Part shown: in pieces, positions 20,188 through 32,262 of the stretch
How positions within the stretch are numbered: the first letter of the stretch is position 1
How the letters are laid out: each line of letters opens with the position of its first letter
Assembly (NCBI GenBank): GCA_963971305.1
Contig: OZ020306.1
Location: 37,221,512 to 37,285,511 of the forward strand
Origin: Arcuatula senhousia
Lineage: Eukaryota; Mollusca; Bivalvia; Mytilida; Mytilidae
DNA: 64,000 bases
Reading direction: 5' to 3'
Notes under the pieces: generated by a model
Databases searched by the model: none
Seen by the model: the letters and a program-made list of their open reading frames with translations, nothing else
What the model was told of the DNA's origin: nothing
Position numbers and translations under genes: made by a program

Positions 20188-23100
20188 GGTTTACATCTGT
20201 ACTGTTGGCTGCCACGGAGGTTGTCCCTGGATGGATGTCTTAAAGGCCTCCAGTGATGGTGATGAGACAACTGCTTCTGGTAGCAAGTTCCAAACAGTGA
20301 TGGTCCTAGGGAAAAATGAATGCTGGTATGTGTTGATACGACAATTGAATGGCAGGAACTTCATACTGTGACTGTTTCTAGTTCTTGTTGAAGTTGATTG
20401 GGGTGGTATGTAGTGTGATGGTATCGCTACTAGGCGGTTGACTACCTTGTACATCATGGTTACATCTGCAATAGCTCTTCTCTGCTGTAGGGTGTTCCAA
20501 TTAAGCTGTTCAATCATAGATGTAACACTCTCTGGTTTTTCCGGATTATATGGTTTGTTGAGAACGAATCGGGCAGCATTGCGTTGTACTTGCTCGATCT
20601 GTTTTATTTGTGTGGTGTATTGTGGGTTCCAGATAGGCGTTGAATACTCTAATTTGGGCCTAACTAGGCTCTGGTTGGCTCTCTCTTTGACTTTTGGTGG
20701 ACAGTGTCTGAGGTTACGTTTCAAGAATCCTAGTATTGCAGCTGCTTTCTTACAAATATTGTCGATGCGTAGGTTGTACTGTAGGTTGTCATGAAGTTCT
20801 ACCCCGAGATATGGGTGGTGGTGTACAGTTTCCTGTGCTTCCCCTTCCATGGTGTATTTTAAGGGGTTTTCTCCTGTTGGTATTTGAAAACTGCATGATT
20901 GCACACTTCTTGATGTTGAATTCCATCTGCCAGATGTTGCTCCACTGTACTAGTTTGTTGATGTCGTCTTGTAGAATTTCATTATCTGTGTTGTCATTGA
21001 CTGGTCTGTAGATTACACAGTCGTCTGCAAAAAGGCGCATTGTTGAAGTTAGATCATCGGCAATGTCGTTGATGAATATTAGGAAAAGTGTTGGCCCTAA
21101 TACTGTTCCCTGGGGGACACCTGATGTGACTGGTGACGTCTTAGATGTGGCATTGTCGACTACAACCTGCTGTTGGCGGTCGGTAAGGAAGTTGTTGATC
21201 CACCTCTGTGTTGTGCCTTGTATTCCAAAGTAATGGAGTTTGTTTGACAGGCGAAGGTGCGGAACCTTGTCGAACGCATTCGACAAGGTCAAGTATGGCC
21301 ATGTCAACTTGCTTCCTACTGTTCAGATGTTTGGCAATGTCATCAGTTGTCACGAGTAGTTGTGATTCACAAGATCTTTTTGCTAGGAATCCATGTTGGT
21401 TTTCATGAAGAATGTTTTGGTTTTCTAGATGGTCCATAACTTGGGAGACTATAATATGCTCTAGCATCTTCGATACCACTGCTGTTAAGGAGACAGGTCT
21501 ATAATTCCCTGGTTTTGATCGGTCACTTTTCTTAAAGATGGGTACAACATTCGCGTTCTTCCAATCATCAGGAACATCGCCAGTATCAAGTGACTGCTGA
21601 AAGATCAAGGTAAGACAGGTGTGATGGTGTTGGCCATTTTCTTGAGGAAGATGATTGGTATCTTATCTGGTCCTGATGCTTTCCCCTCGTTGAGTCTGTT
21701 AATGCAATTTGTTACGCCAGCTTGTGTAAAAGTAATGTCTTTCATTGCATGAAATGGGGACGGTCCCTTGTCTGGAATATTTTCTCTGTTCTCTGGTAAA
21801 TACAGATGTATATTATTCATTCAGCATGTTTGTTTTTTAGGGGTATCCGCAATGCTGACGCCTTCTTTAAGTGTACCAATGCTCACAGTGTCTTGTTTCC
21901 GACTTTTGATGTATTTCCAGAAAGTCGTTGATGTTGAGTCTTTTTCTGGGTCAAACAGATTGTTTAGGTATCTATGGTAAGAGCAGTGAAGTGCGTTTCT
22001 TACTATTTTCCTGTAATTCTTGAAGTCAGTAGATTGTTTGCTATTGGGACCATGCTTTTTTGCTTGTTTCTACAATCTGTCCTTCTTGCGTGTCATTCTT
22101 TTGATTTATCTTGTCATCCATGGCATATCAGCTCCTTTGGTTAGGATCTTTGTTGGTATACAAGAGTCCATTACCGCAAAGACTGCCCTTTTAAATTTCT
22201 TCCACTTTCCTTCTACAGATGTGTTATGAGCTTCAATGATAATAGTTTTACAAAAATTCTCCATGTTGGATTCAGCCTTTTCCCAGTTAGCTTTCTTGAA
22301 ATTGTATATCTTTCTTGATGTTTTTGATGGTTTTAGCTGTTTTTTTATTGCTAAGATGCCATGAATACTCATTCCAAAAGGTGGACAGGTATGGCATTTC
22401 TGTATTAAGTTGGGATGTGATGTAATCATTAGATCTAGTGTTCTCCCTTGTCGAGTTTCAATGTTGTTGACTTGCTCTAGTCCATGAGTGTTAATGATCT
22501 CTAGAAGCTTATTGCAATGTACTTTGTCCCTAGCACCAGTAATCGTGCTTCCGCTGTTTCAGTCGATGTCTCCAAGGTTAAAGTCTCCTCCAAAAAATAT
22601 TTTGCAGTTCTTATATTGTTTAAACTTCGAGATTCGTGCCAGTGATATGTCTAGTTGTTCAAGAGCTTCTAATTTTGACTTGGGTTCTCTGTAGAATGCA
22701 CCTATTAGCAGCAAGTCCTTTCTTGGTGAGGTCAGTTTTACCCATTTCAACTCACATGATGTGTCAAGTTCTGGGCATTCCTCACAATCATATGTCGGTT
22801 TTGTCACAATAATTACTCCACCTCCGCCTTTATCTATAAGTGTTTTTCTGTCTTTTCTGTACATTTTATACTTATATATGGTCAGGTGGTATATCATATG
22901 GTACGATCTCTGACGTTAGAAAGTTTGGGTCTAGATGTGTTTCATCTCCAATTATTACATCCGGTTCCATGCATGAAATGATGTTGCATAGGTCTGTCTT
23001 CTTATTACGAATGCTTTGAAAATTTATAACCAGAAAATTGAAGTTTGTAGATTGCTGGTCTGAATATGAGTCACACGAGTCAGAAGTTTTAGAATTGCTA

Positions 23101-23369
23101 ACCTCACTGGTTGGTAGATGCTCTGTTTCTGTGTTCAAAGATGATGCCGGGTCAGAAATTATGCTGTTATCATGACTGCTAATCATAGATGCGTTAGTGT
23201 GGATTGAAGACAGTTGTGATATATCATGATCCGTGACTGGTCGGTTTTGATCATTTTCGGTATAAGATTCTGGTCTAAGTAGTTGGTCTTGATCTTTAGT
23301 TGGTTTTGATGATTTTGTATTTTTCCTGGTTGCTAATGAGATGGACCGTGGGGTGTTCTGATTATCCAT
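20188..23369 (-). pseudogene. Non-LTR retrotransposon ORF2 (EEP endonuclease plus reverse transcriptase), Jockey/CR1-like, broken
   Basis: The N-terminal region (23,369-23,040) is Ser/Thr-rich and leads into an AP-type endonuclease: NFLVINFQSIRNKK, a GDETHLD block (about 22,940) and GGDFNLGDID (about 22,560), where a stop replaces the usual Trp. The reverse transcriptase runs 21,820-20,800 with NEGKASGPDKIP, NYRPVSLTAVVSKMLE, QHGFLAKRSC, SGVPQGTVLGP and the catalytic FADDCVIY (about 21,020). The C-terminal part has LGFLKRNLRHCP, RPKLEYSTPIWNP and FFPRTITVWNLLPE. Frameshifts near 22,890, 21,610, 21,270 and 20,850 plus several stops make it inactive. Nearly the whole ORF2 is present. Confidence 0.9.
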
Positions 23370-23958
23370 ATGATCTTTTTCTGGTGCTTACTTGACATTT
23401 TGGCGACTTTCTGACAGTGGAGAAAAAAATACGAACACATTACATGCAGCATAAATTTAAGTCGATCCTCTTTTTCCCCTCATATGACAGAGTTCAAATT
23501 CAGAACATAAGATCAAAAGGACCCCATTCCCGAAAAGACGTGGTGGACACTTTTGATGCAATGTTAACCGTTGTGATCTCTTCCTCAAACACGAGGGATG
23601 TTATTTTTCGTTAAAACAGTTCCGAGTCACACGATTGAAATGTTTTGATTGATTATTGATCATTATTTTGAGCTGAAGACACAATGTCTTAAATATTTAT
23701 CGTATTTGTCTTTGCTAACACGAATAAAAAGTTTGATTTTGAATCGAAGCAGTCAATAAGATTGATCAGTTCATTTTCTAGAACGTTCAGTTTGGGACGA
23801 AATGCTTTGGGCGAATTAGCGTTATAAAGAAAACTATGAGAAGCATATCCGGACGAAAAAAAATCTATATCAGCATTACGCAAATTTTACGCGGTAACTT
23901 GCTGTAGAGTTCTACGCTCTCGCGGACACTTCGTGCCCGCTACGAGCTGGGCTCGCTA

Positions 23959-24013
23959 TTATGCAATCCAAATATGTATATTTGATTGAATATACATATT
24001 TGAATTTGCATAA
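23959..24013. repeat. 55-bp imperfect palindrome
   Basis: TTATGCAA...CAAATATGTATAT faces ATATACATATTTG...TTGCATAA across the 8-base centre TTGATTGA; only 2-3 bases near the outer third do not pair. A short AT-rich MITE or cruciform-prone site is possible. Confidence 0.6.
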
Positions 24014-24388
24014 TAAACTTTTATGTACTGGGTTTATCAATTTTTGAAAAAACAGATTGTTTGCTGTAGATATCTGGTTATTTTAATTTGACTGTTCAGG
24101 TGAATGATACAGCATTTTAAGAAATCCCATTTTGATGCATTTAATACCATGTACATGAGCTTACACGTATTTAATGTGCAAGATTTATATATTAAAAATT
24201 GATCCTCTGTCTTATGCGGGTCAGACATAGGTTTTATCATTGTCTGTCTGTCCTAACATTCATCTGTACATTCTTAACACTTTGATTAAGTTCTTGGTAA
24301 AGGTTCTTAACTTGAATACTACATGTTATTTTTTCACCTCATTTTGTTTCTATGGTAGCATTACACCACCCACTAGGAATTAATCACT

Positions 24389-24434
24389 GCATCTATATTT
24401 TATGCCTGATTGCATCTATATTTTATGCCTGATT
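24389..24434 (+). repeat. Perfect 23-bp tandem duplication
   Basis: Two copies of the unit starting TGCATCTATATTTTATGCCT (23 bp) lie head to tail. Confidence 0.9.
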
Positions 24435-24669
24435 GAGTTATTGTATCAGACACTACATGATAATTCACCACTAGATGTGTCTTGGTTAGTGCTATACCCA
24501 ACCAATAGAAATTAGGTCAATGTATCCTATGTTCTAAGGTTCATATCTTGGGTACTACATGTAAGGGGTCAGTGATATTTCAAAAACAGGTCGGCTATCC
24601 GTGGTTCATAGACATATTTCTAGCTATGAAAATACTACATCCTAATAAAATTGAAGTTTTACATTTCAG

Positions 24670-24802
24670 GTTCTTTCATCATTTTACATCGTCCAGATCT
24701 TCAATCGTTCCCTGTGGTACTCTGATGAATATTACTACTACGCCTCAGCGTTCGCTGATGTCTGTCATATCAATAACTGTGACAATTTATGCAACACGAA
24801 AG
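24670..24802 (+). pseudogene. Isolated ATP13A-like (P5B ATPase) exon, frameshifted
   Basis: Directly after a good splice acceptor (TTTACATTTCAG) the frame reads VLSSFYIVQIFNRSLWYSDE and then YYYYAS. About ten bases later, in the next frame, it reads LMSVISITVTIYATRK. In P5B ATPases (ATP13A2/3-type lysosomal/endosomal polyamine transporters) the segment FY-FQ-FS--LW--DEYYYYA---LMSVIS---TIY-TRK forms adjoining transmembrane helices near the N-terminus. The two parts are out of frame by one base, so the exon cannot be translated as it stands. No flanking exon of this gene was found, so it looks like a stray exon of a duplicated or moved gene copy. Confidence 0.6.
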
Positions 24803-25662
24803 GGAAGTGGTTCCTGTCAAATTAATTTAGTAGGAAACTCTGTTAAATTATATATTGGGAACCTGCTGGTCAAATCAAGGCAGTGAAGGTGGGCGGATGT
24901 TCTGTTTTACCCTTGTTTGTGTGTCCTAGTGTGCCTGTAATATATGTTTTATTAAAATTTTGATTTTTTCAATTCAAACTTTTACTATAACAACTGTTGA
25001 TAAAACAATATACAGTTTTCTTAGCAACCACATGAGGTAGACTTGATATTTGGTATATAGCTTTATCTTATAGTACCATATATATTGTGTAGTAATTTTA
25101 TAGTTCCAACAAGTCATCTACTTCCTGTTTACCAAATACTTAGGTTAAATTCGGGAGCAAGGGTATCACTAGCAAGCAAAAGCTCATAGATTTACTTTTC
25201 TGTCATACCGCAGACTAGTCCTTTTGAGGGTTTTTAAGTAGTTTCCATGTCCAAATCATTCATTCATTCATTCGTTTTATATAAGTACTACTTCACATTC
25301 CATATTTCTGAATATGAGCATTGCGTTCTAATGGATCAATTTATGGGAAATAATTGAACGTTTTGTTATTAAGACATTAAGTTTGCAATTATTTACAGTT
25401 TTTATTAAATTATATACTAATTACAGATGCAAAAAGCATAACGCCTCACCATCCATTCATCTTCCACTATTAAGGCAATATATATACATGTATCAGATGC
25501 TTAAAAAGTACATACTTTAGTATACATATCGCGCAAAAAATTGCAAATTACACTAGCATGACCCAATTACATGTTTGTAATATTGTGACAGAAATATGTT
25601 GTACAAACGAAGGTCAAATATTTCATAAACTGCTTTGTCACATGTAGAAATTTCATACCTTT
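24803..25662. other. No gene recognised
   Basis: AT-rich sequence with an (ATTC)n microsatellite at 25,254-25,274. Nothing further stands out. Confidence 0.5.
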
Positions 25663-25799
25663 GTAAAGTGAGACTGATATTCGATGTTCGATATTCGATA
25701 TTCATTTTTTTGAATATCAAACTGAATATCAAACGGTAAATTTTACCGTTTGATATTCATTCGATATTCATTTATTGTTTTTTCTTGGTAAAAATATGT

Positions 25800-28700
25800 A
25801 ATGAATATCAAAATGAATATCAAACGGTAAATTTTAAAGTTCGATATTCATTTGCCATTCATTTTCGGTCTAGGTATGTTATATGCATATGGAATGAATA
25901 TCGAATGAATATCAAACCAAAGTTTATTTACGTTCGATATTCATTTGACGTTCGTTATAGGTCTAGTTTTGTAATGTGAATATCAAATGAATATCAAACC
26001 AAAGATTAATTCCGTTCTATATTCATTTGAGATTCGTTTCGGGTTTAGGTGTGTTATGTGAATATCAAATGAATATCGAATGAATATCAAACCAAAGTTT
26101 ATTTACGTTCGATATTCATTTTACGTTCGTTTTAGGTCTAGTTTTGTTTTGTGAATATGAAATGAATATCAAACCAAAGTTCCCTTCTGTTTGATATTCA
26201 TTTGACATTCGTTTCCGGTGTTAATTTGTAATGTGAATATCAAATGAATATCAAACCATAGATTAATTCCGTTCGATATTCATTTGAGATTCGTTTTGGG
26301 TCTAGGTATGTTATGTGAATATCAAATGAATATCGAATGAATATCAAACCAAAAATTATCTACGTTTGATATTCATTATACGTTTGTTTTAGGTCTAGTT
26401 TTGTGTTGTGAATATGAAATGAATATCAAACCAAAGTCTCATTCTGTTTGATATTCATTTGGCATTCGTTTCCGGTGTAAATTTGCAATGTGAATATCAA
26501 ATGAATATCAAACCAAAGATTAATTCCGTTCGATATTCATTTGAGTTCCGTTTCGGGTATAGATGTGTTACGTAAATATTAAATGAATATCGAATGAATA
26601 TCAAACCAAAGTTTATTTGTCATTCGATATTCATTGACGTTCGTTTTAGGTCTAGTTTTGTTTTGTAAATATGAAATGAATAAAACCAAAGTTTCCTTCT
26701 GTTTGATATTCATTTGACATTCGTTTCCGGTGTACATTTGTAATGTGAATATCAAATGAATATCAAATCAAAGATTAATTCCGTTCGATATTCATTTGAC
26801 ATTCGTTTCCGGTGTTAATTTGTATTGTGAATATCAAATGAATATCGAACCAAAGATTAATTCAGTTCTATATTCATTTGAGATTCGTTTCGGGTTAAGG
26901 TGTGTTATGTGAATATCGAATGAATATCGAATGAATATCAAACCAAAGTTTATTTACGTTCGATATCCATATTACGTTCGTTTTAGGTCTAGTTTTGTTT
27001 TGTGAATATGAAATGAATATCAAACCAAAGTTTCCTTCAGTTTGATATTCATTTGACATTCGTTTCCGGTGTAAATTTGCAATGTGAATATCAAATGAAT
27101 ATCAAACCAAAGATTAATTCCGTTCGATATTAATTTGAGATTCGTTTCGGGTATAGGTATGTTACGTGAATATTAAATGAATATCGAATGAATATCAAAC
27201 CAAAGTTTATTTACGTTTGATTTTCATTCGACGTTCGTTTCCAGTGTTAATTTGTATTGTGAATATCAAATGAATATCGAACGAAAGATTAATTCCGTTC
27301 TATATTCATTTGAGATTCGTTTCGGGTTAAGGTGTGTTATGTGAATATCAAATGAATATCGAATGAATATCAAACCAAAGTTTATTTACGTTCGATATCC
27401 ATTTAACGTTCGTTTTAGGTCTAGTTTTGTTTTGTGAATATGAAATGAATATCAAACCAAAGTTTCCTTCAGTTTGATATTCATTTGACATTCGTTTCCG
27501 GTGTAAATTTGCAATGTGAATATCAAATGAATATCAAACCAAAGATTAATTCCGTTCGATATTAATTTGAGATTTGTTTCGGGTATAGGTATGTTACGTG
27601 AATATTAAATGAATATCGAATGAATATCAAACCAAAGTTTATTTACGTTTGATTTTCATTCGACGTTCGTTTCCAGTGTTAATTTGTATTGTGAATATCA
27701 AATGAATATCGAACGAAAGATTAATTCCGTTCTATATTCATTTGAGATTCGTTTCGGGTTAAGGTGTGTTATGTGAATATCAAATGAATATCGAATGAAT
27801 ATCAAACCAAAGTTTATTTACGTTCGATATTCATTTTACGTTCGTTTTAGGTCTAGTTTTGTTTTGTGAATCTGAAATGAATATCAAACCAAAGTTTCCT
27901 TCTGTTTGATATTCATTTGACATTCGTTTCCGGTGTAAATTTGCAATGTGAATATCAAATGAATATCAAACCAAAGATTAATTCCGTTCAATATTCATTT
28001 GAGTTTCGTTTCAGGTATAGATGTGTTACGTAAATATTAAATGAATATCGAATGAATATCAAACCAAAGTTTATTTGTCATTCGATATTCATTGACGTTC
28101 ATTTTCGGTCTAGGTATGTTATGTAAATATGGAATGAATATCGAATGAATATCAAACTAAAGTTAATTTACGTTCGATATTCATTCGACATTCGTTTCCA
28201 GTGTTAATTTGTATTGTGAATATCAAATGAATGTCGAACCAAAGATTAATTCCGTTCTATATTCATTTGAGATTCGTTTCGGGTTTAGTTGTGATATATG
28301 AATTTCAAATGAATATCGAATGAATATCAAACCAAAGTTTATTTGTCATTCGATATTAATTTGACGTTCGTTTTAGGTCTAGGTTTGTTTTGTGAATATG
28401 AAATGAATATCAAACCAAAGTTTCCTTCTGTTTGATATTCATTTGACATTCGTTTCCGGTGTAAATTTTCAATGTGAATATCAAATAAATATTAAACCAA
28501 AGATTAATTCCGTTCGATATTCATTTGAGATTCGTTTCCGGTATAGGTATGTTACGTGAATATCAAATGAATATCGAATGAATATCAAGTTCGACATTTA
28601 TTTGACGTTCGTTTTAGGTCAAGTTTTGTTTTATGAATATCAAATGAATATCAAACCAAAGTTTCCTTCTGTTTGATATTCATTTGACATTCGTTTCCAG

Positions 28701-29655
28701 TGTTAATTTGTAATGTGAATATCAAATGAATATCAAACCAAAGATTAATTCCGTTCGATATTCATTTGAGATTCGTTTCGGGTATAAGTATGTTACGTGA
28801 ATATCAAATGAATATCGAATGAATATCAAGTTCGACATTTATTTGACGTTCGTTTTAGGTCTAGTTTTGTTTTGTGAATATCAAATGAATATCAAACCAA
28901 AGTTTCCTTCTGTTTGATATTCATTTGACATTCGTTTCTGGTGTTAATTTGTAATGTGAATATCAAATGAATATCAAACCAAAGATTAATTCCGTTCGAT
29001 ATTCATTTGAGATTCATTTTGGGTCTAGGTATGTTATGTGAATATCAAATGAATATCGAATGAATATCAAACCAAAGTTTATCTACGTTCGATATTCATT
29101 TTACGTACGTTTTAGGTCTAGTTTTGTTTTGTGAATATGAAATGAATATCAAACCAAAGTTTCCTTCTGTTTGATATTCATTAGACATTCGTTTACGGTG
29201 TAATTTGTAATGTGAATATCAAATGAATATCAAACCAAAAATTAATTACGTTCGATATTCATTTGAGATTCGTTTTGAGTTTAGGTATGTTATGTGAATA
29301 TCAAATGAATATCGAATGAATATCAAACCAAAAATATTTACGTTCGATATTCATTTCACGTTCGTTTTATGTCTAGTTTTGTTTTGTGAATATGAGATGA
29401 ATATCATACCAAAGTTTCCCTTTGTTTGATATTCATTTGATATTCGTTTCCGGTGTAAATTTGTAATGTGAATATCAAATGAATATCAAACCAAAGATTT
29501 ATTCCGTTCTATATTCATTTGAGATTCGTTTCCGGTATTAATTTGCATTGTGAATATCAAATGAATATCAAACCAAAGATTAATTCGTTCTATATTCATT
29601 TGAGATTCGTTTCGGGTTTAGGTGTGTTATGTGAATATCAAATGAATGTCAAACG
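25800..29655 (+). repeat. Left arm: trimeric higher-order satellite, ~255-bp unit
   Basis: Three related monomers of 80-95 bp alternate. The first has AAAGTTTATTTACGTTCGAT and GACGTTCGTTTTAGGTCTAG. The second has AAAGTTTCCTTCTGTTTGAT and TTCGTTTCCGGTGTAAATTT. The third has AAAGATTAATTCCGTTCGAT and TTCGTTTCGGGTATAGGTAT. Each is linked by GTGAATATCAAATGAATATC blocks. The third monomer recurs every ~255-260 bp (26,002; 26,257; 26,517; 27,110; 27,541; 27,975; 28,238; 28,500; 28,740; 28,982), with some out-of-register dimers. Confidence 0.9.
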
Positions 29656-30929
29656 TACATAAACTTTGGTTAGATATTCATTCGATGTTCATTTGATATT
29701 CACATTACATACCTTAACCCGAAACGAATCTCAAATGAATATAGAACGGAATTAATCTTTGGTATGATATTTATTTGATATTCACAATACAAATTAACAC
29801 AAGAAATAAATTGTTTAATGAATATCAAACAGAAGGAAACTTTGGTTTGATATTCATTTGATATTCACAAAACAAAACTAGACCTAAAACGAACGTCAAA
29901 TTAATATCAAACGTAAATACACTTTGGTTTGATATTCCTTCGATATTCATTTGATATTCACATTATTAATTTACACCGGAAACGAATGTCAAATGAATAT
30001 AAAACAGGAGGAACTTTTGGTTTGATATTCATTTGATATTCACGAAACAAACTAGACCTAAAACAAACGTAAAATGAAAATCGAACGTAAATAATTTTGG
30101 TTTGATATTCATTCGATATTCATATGATATTCACATAACATACCTAAACCCGAAACGAATCTCAAATGAATATAGAACCGAATAAATCTTTTGCTTGATA
30201 TTCATTTGATATTCACATTGCAAATTTATACCGGAAAAGAATGTCAAATGAATATCAAACAGAAGGAAACTTTGGTTTGATATTCATTTGATATTCACAA
30301 AACAATACTAGACCTAAAACGAATGTTAAAAGAATATCGAACGTAAATAAATTTTGGTTTCATATTCTTTCGATATTCATTTGATATTCACATAACATAC
30401 CTAGACCCGAACCGAATCTCAAATGAATATCGAACGGAATTAATCTTTGGCTTGATATTCATTTGATATTCACATTACAAATTTACACCGGAAACGAATG
30501 TCAAATGAATATCAATAAGAAGGAAACTTTGGTATAATATTCATTTCATATTCACAAAGCAAAACTAGACCTAAAACGAACGTGAAAAGAATATCGAACG
30601 TAAATATTTTTGGTTTGATATTCATTCGATATTCATTTGATACATTCACATAACATACCTAGACCCGAAACGAATCTCAAATGAATATCGAACGGAATGA
30701 ATCTTTGGTTCGATATCAATTTGATATTCACAATACAAATTAACACCGAAAACGAATGTCAAATGAATATAGAATGGAATTAATCTTTGGTTCGATATTC
30801 ATTTGATATTCACAATACAAATTTACACCGAAAACGAATGTCAAATGAATATAGAACGGAATTAATCTTTGGTTTGATATTCATTTAATATTTACATTAC
30901 AAATTTACACCGGAAACGAATGTCAAATG

Positions 30930-31262
30930 AATGTATGCTCTTATATATTTTCGAGTACTGGAATATGTGTCGGAAAGACACAGTTTACATATTTCCAAAA
31001 TTTGACAACATTTGGCTGTTCCTTTAAAAATTGATAGATTTATCTGTTTGGTCATTGTTGAAATATTTTTGGGCATTTTTTTAATCAAATCTAATATTCT
31101 ACCGGTTTTCCAAGTTTTCTACTCCTAGCGTGTCTGATGAAGGTTAATCCAGAAAAGCGCTTCACACGCAGTAAAGGTTTGCTTTAGTACATTTATTAAA
31201 ATCATTTCACTATGTGGATCGTGTCTTTTTGGCACATATTCCATATTCTTTCGTTTTTAATA
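30930..31262 (-). mobile_element. Insert in the satellite's right arm (retroelement-type fragment)
   Basis: Non-satellite sequence interrupts the array. Its right part (about 31,155-31,262) is the reverse complement of 36,668-36,770 (TTAAAAACGAAAGAATAT, GAATATGTGCC, AAAGACA, CCACATA, GAAATGATTTT, CTGCGTGTG), at roughly 85% by eye. Class unknown. Confidence 0.6.
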
Positions 31263-31529
31263 TCAAACAGAAGGAAACTTTGGTTTGATATTCATTTGAT
31301 ATTCACAAAACAATACTAGACCTAAAACAAACGTAAAATGAATATCAAACGTACATAAACTTTGGTTTGATATTCATTCGATATTCATTTGATATTCACA
31401 TTACATACCTTAACCCGAAACGAATCTCAAATGAATATAAAACGGAATTAATCTTTGGTTTGATATTCATTTGATATTCACAATACAAATTAATACCGGA
31501 AACGAATGTCAAATGAATATCGAACGGAA

Positions 31530-32262
31530 TTAACGGAAATAACGGAAGCAAAGGTGTACCAAAGGGGTAATCAGTATCATAAAACCGTGAAGACAAAGAC
31601 AAAACCGGCATACAAAAAATCATCACAACAAAACAAACCACATAAAAACATAAAACACACACACATAACAACAAAACCGCATTCAGCAACGCGAACTCAA
31701 GTCGAAACGAGAGTGAACTCAGGTGCTCCGGAAGAGTTAGCAGTTCCTGCGTGCTATAGCACACCCGTCACGTTGCCAAAGATCGATTAAGTGTTGGTCA
31801 AATCCGGAAAGGATGACATTACAAAACTCTATGTCAAACCAACATCTGTGCTCATCTGAGAGATAGAAATCCTGTATTTGCATACAAGCACATGATGTCG
31901 TCCGTAGAATTTCTTGAGTGATGACAACAACCTGGGAGCAACGTACCCCTGTTTTAACAATTTGCTTGTCTGCCGTGTAGCTCTTTCAAGGAAGTCGTTG
32001 TACTCCCCACATGCCCTGGAATAACGAATCAATTGTGATACGTAAACTCCATATGCTGGAGCGGACGGAATGTTGCTACACAGAAAGGGAAAGTTAACTA
32101 TTGGAAAGTTGAAGTCATCACGTTTGTCATAGAGCTTTGTACAAAGCCTTCCTTGTGTGTCAATTTCGAGAAATAGATCCAAATATGAAGCAGACCTCCT
32201 AGAATCTGTAGTGTCCTTTACCTCAAGTTCCTTCGGATATGTGAGATGTAAATAGTCACAAA
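31530..32262 (-). mobile_element. 5'-truncated retroelement copy (RT-protein tail plus 3' UTR) in the satellite
   Basis: The coding part (32,182-31,829, minus) reads FLEIDTQGRLCTKLYDKRDD, FNFPIVNFPFLCSNIPSAPA, YGVYVSQLIRYSRACGEYND and FLKQ-type residues up to KYRISISQM, uninterrupted for 118 codons. I know this as the region after the RT domain in a retroelement protein family of invertebrates and fish; whether it is Penelope-like, DIRS-like or other I cannot say. The 3' UTR (31,828 to about 31,540) is shared almost base for base with 48,215-48,540 and more loosely with 45,395-45,800, 49,492-49,788 and 50,330-50,740. Confidence 0.8.

Noticed and set aside
20438..20794. Plus-strand Cys/Leu-rich frame of 119 codons
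   Set aside because: It is antisense to the LINE reverse transcriptase C-terminal region.
31396..31764. Leu/Val/Cys-rich minus-strand frame, also at 48,201-48,437
   Set aside because: The frame lies in the 3' UTR of the retroelement and recurs only because the repeat recurs.
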